Source: Oasisia sp. SBJ-2009
Lineage: Eukaryota; Annelida; Polychaeta; Sabellida; Siboglinidae
Reading direction: 5' to 3'
Assembly: GCA_964017155.1 (NCBI GenBank)
Contig: OZ024861.1
Location: forward strand, 17,826,953 to 17,890,952
DNA length: 64,000 nt
Position 1 is the first letter of the stretch; each line of letters begins with the position of its first letter. The translations under genes and the position numbers were made by a program. This document shows positions 10,517-22,500 of this stretch, piece after piece. The notes under the pieces are model-generated. The model had not been told where the DNA came from. It made no database searches and saw only the letters and a list, made by a program, of their open reading frames with translations.

Positions 10517-13500
10517 GTAGGTCAATATTGGCTCAGCATGCATTATTCACCACATGACATACCATAATAAGCATGCACCCCATTTTCACCATCAGTCCAA
10601 CCTACGTAATATGACTGTGTTCACCCTGTACTGTCTTAGTTCTCCATACAGCTGAGTGCACTTTTGTGCAGTAATGAGAGAGTGGCTGATTGTGTAAAGT
10701 GCTCTGAGTGACAAGTGTTGGAAGATCACAGTATAAATGAAATAGTTTATATCTGGTCGTGTTTTCTTGTAGTGCCTTGGGGCACATGGATAAAGTTACC
10801 ATCTACCTTGGTCTACATCAGCTTCTGTATGTCATCATGGGTATGTACTATGTAATCATCTCTTTGTTGTAAGTCTATAGTAAGTTTGTTTCATATGTTT
10901 AACAAATATTTCCTGACTAGTATTTATCACATGAATGTCAAATTTGTTGTAAGTAATTTACAGAAAAATATTTATGTGTCCAGTTATATCCTCTTACAAT
11001 TCTCAATAATTGTGTAGTTTCTTCATAATTTTTTTGTTATCGTCAACCATTTCATCAGATCATTAAGAGAAAAGAATTTTTTACGGGTGTAGATGCAAGC
11101 AAAGAATTATAACAATAACTTTCCAAAAGTTTTTAGCATTTAAAATATTCCAGTTCAATATAGAAAATGCACCTAAAATGTGGGTTTGTGAGTTGTGACC
11201 CACAATCACATTAATTAAAACAACATTAATTATTGTTAATCTCTCAGTTTTCTATAACACCATAATCTAATTATGTATTCAAACTGAACACATCAAAGTT
11301 CACCTCACAAACTGTGCAATCTGTAACCTACAAGCTCACCAGTTAGTAGAACATTAAATGCAGTTATTGTCACTCAGTTTTCTAGAATAGGAAGAAAAAT
11401 ATAAATTATAGAATAGGCAATACTTAAAGAAATTTTAATGTTTATGTGATGGAATATGACACATTTACAAGTGAACCTTGGCAATAAAGTCACCCCACAG
11501 GTAAGGTCAAGGTCACCTTATGCCAGTCCAAAATAATTTCTACACACAGTAAAGTATAGGAAATTAGTCTTGCTAATAATAAAATCACTTCACTATCAGG
11601 TCACCTTTGACTAGTCCTATTGCCGACATTAACAGAGAGGTTGTTGTTGTTGTTGCAGGGAGACCGGATGTGGAGGTTTGCTCCAGTCCTAATGGTAACA
11701 TTACCAGTGAGGTTGCTGTTATTGTAGGGAGACCCGATGTGGAGGTTTGTTGCAGTCCTAATGGTAACATTTCCAGTGAGGTTGCTGTTATTGTAGGGAG
11801 ACCGGATGTGGAGGTTTGTTGCAGTCCCAATGGTAACATTAACAGAGAGGTTGCTGTTGTTGCAGGGAGACCGGATGTGGAGGTTTGTTGCAGTCCTAAT
11901 GGTAACATTAACAGAGAGGTTGCTGTTCTTGCAGGGAGACCGGATGTGGAGGTTTGTTGCAGTCCTAATGGTAACATTAACAGAGAGGTTGCTGTTGTTG
12001 CAGGGAGACCGGATGTGGAGGTTTGTTGCAGTCCCAATGGTAACATTAACAGAGAGGTTGTTGTTGTTGTTGTTGCTGCAGGGAGACCGGATGTGGAGGT
12101 TTGTTGCAGTCCTAATGGTAACATTAACAGAGAGGTTGCTGTTGTTGTAGGGAGACCGGATGTGGAGGTTTGCTGCAGTCCTAATGGTAACATTAACAGA
12201 GAGGTTGTTGTTGTTGCAGGGAGACCGGATGTGGAGGTTTGTTGCAGTCCCAATGGTAACATTAACAGAGAGGTTGCTGTTGTTGTAGGGAGACCGGATG
12301 TGGAGGTTTGCTGCAGTCCTAATGGTAACATTAACAGAGAGGTTGCTGTTGTTGCAGGGAGACCGGATGTGGAGGTTTGCTGCAGTCCTAATGGTAACAT
12401 TAACAGAGAGGTTGCTGTTGTTGTAGGGAGACCGGATGTGGAGGTTTGCTGCAGTCCTAATGGTAACATTAACAGAGAGGTTGCTGTTGTTGCAGGGAGA
12501 CCGGATGTGGAGGTTTGCTGCAGTCCTAATGGTAACATTAACAGAGAGGTTGTTGTTGTTGCAGGGAGACCGGATGTGGAGGTTTGTTGCAGTCCCAATG
12601 GTAACATTAACAGAGAGGTTGCTGTTGTTGTAGGGAGACCGGATGTGGAGGTTTGCTGCAGTCCTAATGGTAACATTAACAGAGAGGTTGTTGTTGTTGC
12701 AGGGAGACCGGATGTGGAGGTTTGTTGCAGTCCCAATGGTAACATTAACAGAGAGGTTGCTGTTGTTGTAGGGAGACCGGATGTGGAGGTTTGTTGCAGT
12801 CCTAATGGTAACATTAACAGAGAGGTTGCTGTTGTTGCAGGGAGACCGGATGTGGAAGTTTGTTGCAGTCCTAATGGTAACATTAACAGAGAGGTTGCTG
12901 TTGTTGCAGGGAGACCGGATGTGGAGGTTTGCTGCAGTCCTAATGGTAGCATTAACAGTGAGACTGCTGTTGTTGCAGGGAGACCGGATGTGGAGGTTTG
13001 CTGCAGGTCTCTACCTGGTCTATCTCGCTGGTGGAGAGCTGCAACTGGCTGCTGTGTTTGGCTTCTCTGCGGGTGGGGCCATCATGCTGTTTGGTGGAAT
13101 CATCGGCAACTGGGTGGATATAAACTCCAGGTTGAAAGGTTAGTGTTCATGTATCACATACACATTTTTTTAATTGTATTGTATTGTAGAATAACTAGTT
13201 TTATGCTTTAATTTTTAACTTTTCTTATTCAAGAATCAGTGGGGATGGTTGACGTGGTCATGCAGTGTGATGTAATGACACCAGTTGACTTATCCACTTC
13301 CTGCATTTTATCAATAGTTATGCTGCAAAACAGCTATGTTTTTATATAATGCAGTGTCCAGTACTCGGGACTGATCAAGGTGCTTGTCACTCTGCAGTCT
13401 CTTTGTGACTACCATATTTGCATTATCCGGTGTTTCAGATCTTGCTAATCAATAGAGGTTATGTCAGTGTACTTTTAGACTGATCGTGATCAGTGGGTGT

Positions 13501-16500
13501 TTTTTGTCATATTTTACACCAGCATTTTAGTAGTGACTTGAATAGTTTGCAGACCTTTTGTACAAATAAGTAAATAATGACAGACTGATAGACTGATGTG
13601 TTCCAAAGATGGAAGTGTCTAATCCTCCAGAACTTCTCCTGTGATGTTGTTTGTCTGTTTCAGGACTCAACAAATGCCAGTTTGAATTGATTTTTTTTAT
13701 TGAATTTTATTTCCAATAGCAACATTACACATAAAATACGTAATGTTGATTAATACAATTTGTTGAGAAAAGGTAAAAAGAAGTGAAATTCTTATATAAT
13801 ATTTATCCTTTATTTTGACTAGCTAATAAATGCATATTTCTGGAAAAACAATAGCTAAGAAAAGTGAATTACGGTATACGTGCAATAACACCAATTTCAT
13901 CATTCATATAAAATCATTAATATATGAAACCTGCAACTGAGCTTATTAAAATTAGGTTTTACTGAGCTAAACAGTTCTAGCTTCTAGCTCGTATTTTACT
14001 AACATTCAACTTAACAGTCCTGTTTATGCAATGTTGATGTGACTATTTCCTTAATAATTATCTAGGACATTACTATTCAACAGTTAACTGTATAATATTT
14101 TATAGGTCCATCGGGCTACTGGTTGCAATATGATTGACTGTCATCAGTTTCCGGTAAATTGACTCATCATAGAAACACAGGGCAAACATGAAACTGTGTA
14201 TTTTATATTTTAATCACTTTTATATTTTTGTTGTAACAACTACTTTTTTTGCAAAATTCAGGCCAGTGACAATTCAAATCTATCTATCTCTGTATCAGTG
14301 GATATAAGTCCTTAATATAAAGGGCTATTTTAGGGCTTATGTTCCAATGATGAGAGTGTCTCTATTCATTCATAACTTCTCTTTGGTGGTGTGTTTCTTT
14401 CTTACATGTTCCAGTGGTGAACATGTTGCTACACACCAAGAATACCTCTGTGAATGTTCCAGTGATGAGGATATCCCTGTTCACTGTTCATCCATGACTT
14501 CTCAGTGATGCTTTGTGTTTCTCTTATGTGTTCCAGTAGTGAATGTATCACTGTTCTAGAACTTCCCTGTGATGATGTGAAGGTATGTGATGGTGATTGG
14601 TGATGGTATCGCTATTCATCCAGAACATCTCAGTGATGCTGTGTATCTCTCTTATGCATTCTAATGATGAGGGTATCGCTATTCATCCAGAACATCTCAG
14701 TGATGCTGTGTATCTCTTTTATGCATTCCAATGGTGAAGGTATCGCTATTGATACAGAACATCTCAGTGATGCTGTTTATCTCTCTTTTGCATTCCAATC
14801 GTGAGGGTATCGCTATTCATCCAGAACATCTCAGTGATGCTATGTATCTCTCTTATGCATTCCAATTGTGAGGGTATTGCTATTCATCCAGAACATCTCA
14901 GTGATGCTGTGTGTCTCTCTTATGCATTCCAGTAGTGAGGGTATCACTATTCATCCAGAACTTCTCAGTGATGCTGTGTGTCTGTCTTATGCATTCCAGT
15001 AGTGAAGGTATCACTATTCATCCAGAACTTCTCAGTGATGCTGTGTGTCTCTCTTATGCATTCCAGTAGTGAGGGTATCACTATTCATCCAGAACATCTC
15101 AGTGATGCTGTGTGTCTCTCTTATGTGTTCCGGTGGTGAGGGTAGCACTATTCACCCAGAACTTCTCAGTGATGCTGTGTGTCTGTCTTATGTTTTTCAG
15201 TGGTGAGGGTAGCCCTATTCATCCATAACTTCTCAGTGATGCTGTGTGTCTGTCTTATGTTTTTCAGTGGTGAGGGTAGCACTATTCATCCAGAACTTCT
15301 CAGTGATGCTGTGTGCCGTCTCTGTCTACTTGACACTCGTGTACCAGGAGCGGTTTGCGATGTTGTTTGGTGGCCTCCTGCCTCGACTCAGTGAAGGTGT
15401 CATCATAGTCTTCGCAGTCATAGCACAGCTGTCGAGTGTGGCCTACAAGATTGCCATTGAGAAGGACTGGATTGTTGTCGTGGCTGCGGGGGACAAAGCA
15501 AAACTTGCCAGTAAGTTCATTTCTAGCTACTCTTTTTAAGACGTTTTGTTTAGACCAATATACATGTATATATAAATGTGTGTAATTATTATGAAAGTTT
15601 ATTCAGAACATTGTACTCAGAACATTGTTAACAACAATAAATATAATACAAACAGGCAAATTTAGCTACAATACTACAATGTTTGAAAGGGGTAAATTTG
15701 AAGTCAATGGCTTTTTGTCAACTACCCCTTATTACTGTCATTGACTTTGGTTAGTTCTAAGGTTCTATTCCATTTAGGTCATCAAATAAACTCATCAAAA
15801 TAAACTCACTTATTGACAGAGATTTTTCTTTAACAACTTGTAAGTGCTATATACAGTGTATTGTGATAAGCACTGATGGAAAGTTGTATTACATACATAT
15901 TTATTTTTAATTGTTGGCTAACTTTCCTAATGCCATTCTCCAGATGTGTCCACTTCATGGACATTTTAAAGGGTGCTGAAACAATTGAACCACCACTGCC
16001 CAAGCATAACAACATATCATTTACTGGACATGTGACCATGATTTGATGAGCACAGAGCCATGGAATATTTTTAATTATTTTTAAAACACCTTTGGAACTG
16101 ATCGCTGCCATCACTCTCAAATTGGTTTCACTTGCTCATAACTAATCAATATAAATGTTCATATTGTTCCAAATAACTTCATTAGTAAACATTTCGGCAT
16201 GATAAGAAAAATACAAAGCCCAATTATATCAGTTAGGCATGATACATATCAACAGATCATTTATGTGCATGTTCGAAATAAAAGTGGAATTAAATTTAAA
16301 CAATTTATAACCAACAAAACATTTTAATTTGCTCACTGCAGTAGGCCGAAAGGGGAATTCCACAGGATTTCCTAACCGATTCCTGTGCGGTTACATTTCC
16401 ATTCACTATGCAGAGCAATTCAATTTGCTTGAAGCCACATGACAAAATTCATTGGAAGTGGTTGTACATATAAATGAAACTTTCACCTATGGAGCAAGTA

Positions 16501-19500
16501 CAAATTTCCATGTCATTACTTCATGATTAATAATGAGGGCTGAGCGCTGTCACATTTGGAATTCTTTCATTAGCTATAAATCGTTGTAATTTAATTTCAC
16601 TTTTTATGTCGAACATTCACACAAATAATATGTATATATGTATCATTTGTGTGAATGTTCAACATAAAAAGTGAAATTAAATTACAATGATTTATAGCTA
16701 ATGAAAGATGTATATACACTTTTATGTCGAACAATCACATAAATGATACATATATACGTATCATTTGTGTGAATGTTCGACATAAAAGTGTATATACATG
16801 ATTTGTTAATATATATTATGCCTACCAGATATAATACAGACAGAAATGCTTATTAATGAAGTTATTCGAAGAAATAAAAAAATGTACATTGATTAGATAG
16901 GAGCAAGTCAAACCAATGCAGCGACCAGCTCCAAATATCTTTAAATTATGCTGTGGCTCCATGCTAATCAAATCATGGTCACGTATCCTGTAAATGGTAT
17001 GTTCCTGTGTTTGGGAAATGGTTGTTCAAGCACTTCAGGTCCCTCTCCAGTTTCTGTTTTGTTGTATCAGTTATTTGGTAGTACCATCATAGATACTACA
17101 GTAGTGGAACTAACATCACGACACAAACATCTCATGAATCTTTCAATACAGTTTGGTATTGATATTTGTCTTAATTTTGTAAACAATATACAAACAAAAC
17201 TAATTTGTTTTAATCCACTGACATTTCTTATCATAAGTTATACATTGTTTAGTCTTGTATTATAAATGGTGTTTCTTTATATTGTTTTTTAATTCTGTTG
17301 TTTTATGTTCAGTGCAGCAGACATTAATGGCTGTAATGCTATGTAAAATAAATAGTATTAACATATTGTCATATTCACCATCCACATAGATCTAAATGCA
17401 ATCACTCGAACAATTGACCAGATGTCCAAGGGCGTTGCTCCCGTGGTCACTGGCCTTGTGATGACCGTCATGTCCCTCAGAATGGCAGCCGTCGTCATTG
17501 CACTGTGGAACTTCTTCTCTGTCTTTGTCGAGTACGGCCTACTAGCCCAAGTGTACAGGCTCGTGCCACAGCTGGCGGTCAAGCTGGACGCCTCGGACAA
17601 TGGTCAGTGCAGAAATTCTACACTTTTTTCCATGCTCTTATTATTACAATATTTACAAAACTACATATCTATGTGTGATATTGGTACATGTGCCAGTGCG
17701 ACCTTCTCTCACAGTGTTCTTGTCTCACTCAGTTGTATATTATGTCATATGAGTGGGAGAAAACAGTTGGCACAGGCAGCAGGTGGCCAGAGAGTGGACG
17801 GGGAAAAGATGAGCTAAACTGCTCTGGGAGGATTATGTAAGGAGATATTAAGAGGGATTCAGAGAGATGAATGGAACAAAGATTCAAACTCTGGTTCCTC
17901 CGACTGACAGTCCAACACTCCCACTCTCCAACCACCATGCCCCATTTATTGGTCTAGGGTCTGTGTCATGAAGAAGAAGAATTTGTTTTTATTTGACCAT
18001 TATTTCAAAACAATACACACATAGTCATACACGTTATCCATGTCACACATAAATAATCAGATCAATACAAACATAAAAATCACAGCAAACATGGTAATAA
18101 TACGTATAATTAACAATACAACCTGGGGTCAGGAGACTCCTCTAAGACCGGGCTAGTCACTATCCAGGAGCCACCTTTCAGGAAATTTAACGTACAGAAT
18201 AATTTCTTCATGAGCAATATACAAAGCTTTGGGAACACATCCCGAGTAAACTACACATAACCCCCAAAACAATGTATTGTGTTTTCTTTAAAATTGTGTC
18301 TTCAGTATGGTTTTCTCCAGTTTATTATTTGTGTTGTCCACCTGCAGAAGGTGAACAGACAGTCGAAATGACACCCACAAATGAGGAAGATCTGGGAACA
18401 GAGACGAAGGCCACTGAGGAGTCAACAGCCCCTCTGCGGGGAGACAGGGCAGAGGGGAAGAAGAAGAAGAAGAAGAAGAAGAAGTCGGTGCTGACCGTTC
18501 TCTTTGACCCGTTCATCGTGTTGTACACGGGCTGGAGGACGTACGCACGTCAGAGGGTCGTCTTTGCTGGCCTCGCACTCTCCATGCTCTACATGACAGT
18601 GCTGGGCTTTGACAGCACCACCACAGGTGGGTGTCATCAGTGAGTGTCACCACAGGTGGGTGTCACCAGTGAGTATACATGTGTGTGTTTGTATGTATGT
18701 GTGTATCACTAGTGTCAGTCATCACCTGTGGGTGATTTATGGGTGTCACCACATGTGGATGACTGGCAAACATGTGGGTGTGTCACTAATAACAGTGTCA
18801 CCACATGTGCATGTGTCATGTGTGATAGTGTCACTACAGCTAGGTCATAAATGACAGTGGCACTATATGTGAGACATTAGTGACATTATCGCTAAAGGAG
18901 AACATGTCACTGTGTCAGTAGTGACAGTGTTACAACATGTGATGGCCCTAGTGGGTCAATAATGACAGTGTCACTAGTGTGTGTTGTCAATAGTGTCGCT
19001 GGTGGATGTGTCATTAGTGACAGTGTTACTGCATATGGTTGTGTTACTTAAGACATCATCACAGCATGTGAGTGTTACTAGTAACAATACAACTTGTACT
19101 AGGTGTGTCATTATATTAGTGACATCATCACAACCTGTAGATGTCTTTGTATCATTATAATTATATATATATATATATTCAGTTTGAATGAAAACGTTAG
19201 CCAGTGAATGAAGTGGGTGTTAACTGGTTCAATGACTGCATATTGCTCAGTATAAGACGTGACCTCCATCCTCCTCCTCATAGGTTACATCTATGCGAAT
19301 GGCATGAGTGAGTTAATGGTGGGGCTGGCGATGGGTCTGGGCGGCCTCACCGGTGCCCTGGGTTCGTACGCCTTCACGTGGTTCCGCCGTCACATTGGCC
19401 TTGAATGGACCGGTCTGCTCGCCATCAACCTGGAGATCACCTGCCTCACCCTCTGTGTCGTGTCCATCTGGACCCCCGGCAGTCTCTTTCAACCCTCCAG

Positions 19501-22500
19501 TCTCTTCCAACCCCGCCGACCCGTCCAGAACTGTTCCCTCGGGGCAAACGACACGTCAACGTCCGACTATTTTATGTCGTCACAGTGGTGCGGAGACAGG
19601 GCAGTCTCCATCTCCATCGTCTTGTTCCTTGTTGGAATCATCACTTCACGTGTTGGTCAGTGTCAAGTTTTTCACCTAATTTGAATTTCAGTCATACAAT
19701 TATACATAATCTTTTACGGTCTGTGTGTGTTGATTTACCATAATTGTCAAGTTTGATATGTTGTTTACTGTTTTTTTAAGTTATCCTGCTGTTTATCTTT
19801 ATTACAATTGAAAACAAGATTTAACAAGATTGCCACCTAGAGATTCAACTCTAGATGGCAGGTGGACTAGGAAGCCCTTTGGCTTATCGAGAGTCCAACC
19901 TATCTATCTAAGTATACCCCGCCCGTCTTAGGTATGTCGATTTTATTTTTTTAAGCCCTGGCATATGTAATGCCATTTTATGTAGAGTGCCCAACAGCAT
20001 TTAAATTTAGGCAGATTACTGTTCTAAATAACCCAACTATTCCATAAAATAGACTATACATGTGTAGGGAAGTGTGTAATTGACATGATCTTGTGCAAGA
20101 AGTGTGTAAGAAGTATGTAATTAATATGATGTATATGTCTGTGGCTGGCAGACTTGGTGGTATATCACCTACTAGAGTGTGTAATTCATGTGAATGCGTG
20201 CAAGTGATGTGATGGCATCTGTATGTGGATGCGTTGGTCACTCAGTTGCTGCTGAAAGTGTGTAACTGGTGCGCAGGGTAGTAGGTGATGTGATTGCATG
20301 TGTAGAGAAAGTGTGTAACTGATGTTATGCAGGAAGTAATTGACATGACTACATATGTAGGGTAGTATGTAACTAACTTGATTGCATATGTAGGGGAGTG
20401 TGTAACTGACTTGATTGCATATGTAGGGGAGTGTGTAAATGCCGTGATTGCATGTGTAGGGGAGTGTGTAACTGACTTGATTGCATATGTAGGGGAGTGT
20501 GTAACTGACTTGATTGCATGTGTAGGGGAGTATGTAACGGACTTGATTGCATATGTAGGGGAGTGTGTAACTGACTTGATTGCATGTGTAGGGGAGTATG
20601 TAACTGACTTGATTGCATATGTAGGGGAGTGTGTAACTGACTTGATTGCATATGTAGGGGAGTGTGTAAATGCCGTGATTGCATGTGTAGGGGAGTGTGT
20701 AACTGACTTGATTGTATATGTAGGGGAGTGTGTAACTGACTTGATTGCATATGTAGGGGAGTGTGTAAATGCCGTGATTGCATGTGTAGGGGAGTGTGTA
20801 ACTGACTTGATTGTATATGTAGGGGAGTGTGTAACTGACTTGATTGCATATGTAGGGGAGTGTGTAAATGCCGTGATTGCATGTGTAGGGGAGTGTGTAA
20901 CTGACTTGATTGCATATGTAGGGGAGTGTGTAACTGACTTGATTGCATATGTAGGGGAGTGTGTAAATGCCGTGATTGCATGTGTAGGGGAGTGTGTAAC
21001 TGACTTGATTGTATATGTAGGGGAGTGTGTAACTGACTTGATTGCATATGTAGGGGAGTGTGTAAATGCCGTGATTGCATGTGTAGGGGAGTGTGTAACT
21101 GACTTGATTGCATGTGTAGGGGAGTATGTAACTGACTTGATTGCATATGTAGGGGAGTGTGTAACTGACTTGATTGCATATGTAGGGGAGTGTGTAAATG
21201 CTGTGATTGCATGTGTAGGGGAGTGTGTAACTGACTTGATTGTATATGTAGGGGAGTGTGTAACTGACTTGATTGCATATGTAGGGGAGTGTGTAACTGA
21301 CTTGATTGCATGTGTAGGGGAGTGTGTAAATGCCGTGATTGCATGTGTAGGGGAGTGTGTAACTGACTTGATTGCATATGTAGGGGAGTGTGTAACTGAC
21401 TTGATTGCATGTGTAGGGGAGTATGTAACTGACTTGATTGCATATGTAGGGGAGTGTGTAACTGACTTGATTGCATGTGTAGGGGAGTATGTAACTGACT
21501 TGATTGCATATGTAGGGGAGTGTGTAACTGACTCGATTGCATATGTAGGGGAGTGTGTAAATGCCGTGATTGCATGTGTAGGGGAGTGTGTAACTGACTT
21601 GATTGTATATGTAGGGGAGTGTGTAACTGACTTGATTGCATATGTAGGGGAGTGTGTAAATGCCGTGATTGCATGTGTAGGGGAGTGTGTAACTGACTTG
21701 ATTGTATATGTAGGGGAGTGTGTAACTGACTTGATTGCATATGTAGGGGAGTGTGTAAATGCCGTGATTGCATGTGTAGGGGAGTGTGTAACTGACTTGA
21801 TTGCATATGTAGGGGAGTGTGTAACTGACTTGATTGCATATGTAGGGGAGTGTGTAAATGCCGTGATTGCATGTGTAGGGGAGTGTGTAACTGACTTGAT
21901 TGTATATGTAGGGGAGTGTGTAACTGACTTGATTGCATATGTAGGGGAGTGTGTAAATGCCGTGATTGCATGTGTAGGGGAGTGTGTAACTGACTTGATT
22001 GCATGTGTAGGGGAGTATGTAACTGACTTGATTGCATATGTAGGGGAGTGTGTAACTGACTTGATTGCATATGTAGGGGAGTGTGTAAATGCTGTGATTG
22101 CATGTGTAGGGGAGTGTGTAACTGACTTGATTGTATATGTAGGGGAGTGTGTAACTGACTTGATTGCATATGTAGGGGAGTGTGTAAATGCCGTGATTGC
22201 ATGTGTAGGGGAGTGTGTAACTGACTTGATTGCATATGTAGGGGAGTGTGTAACTGACTTGATTGCATATGTAGGGGAGTGTGTAAATGCCGTGATTGCA
22301 TGTGTAGGGGAGTGTGTAACTGACTTGATTGTATATGTAGGGGAGTGTGTAACTGACTTGATTGCATATGTAGGGGATTGTGTAAATGCCGTGATTGCAT
22401 GTGTAGGGGAGTATGTAGCTGACTTGATTGTATATGTATGGGAGTGTGTAACTGACTAGATTGTATATGTAGGGGAGTGTGTAACTGACTTGATTGCATA

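Larger units (their letters stand above)
15511..17389. other. SLC40A1 intron 4
   Basis: A 1.9-kb intron dominated by an inverted-repeat element (about 15935-17045, listed separately). No coding exon seen. Confidence 0.6.

Noticed and set aside
11585..13211. Frames of 455 (minus) and 534 (plus) codons over the 69-bp array
   Set aside because: Period of 23 codons keeps frames open. Only the end of one plus frame is real ferroportin exon 3, and the 534-codon frame is out of register with it.
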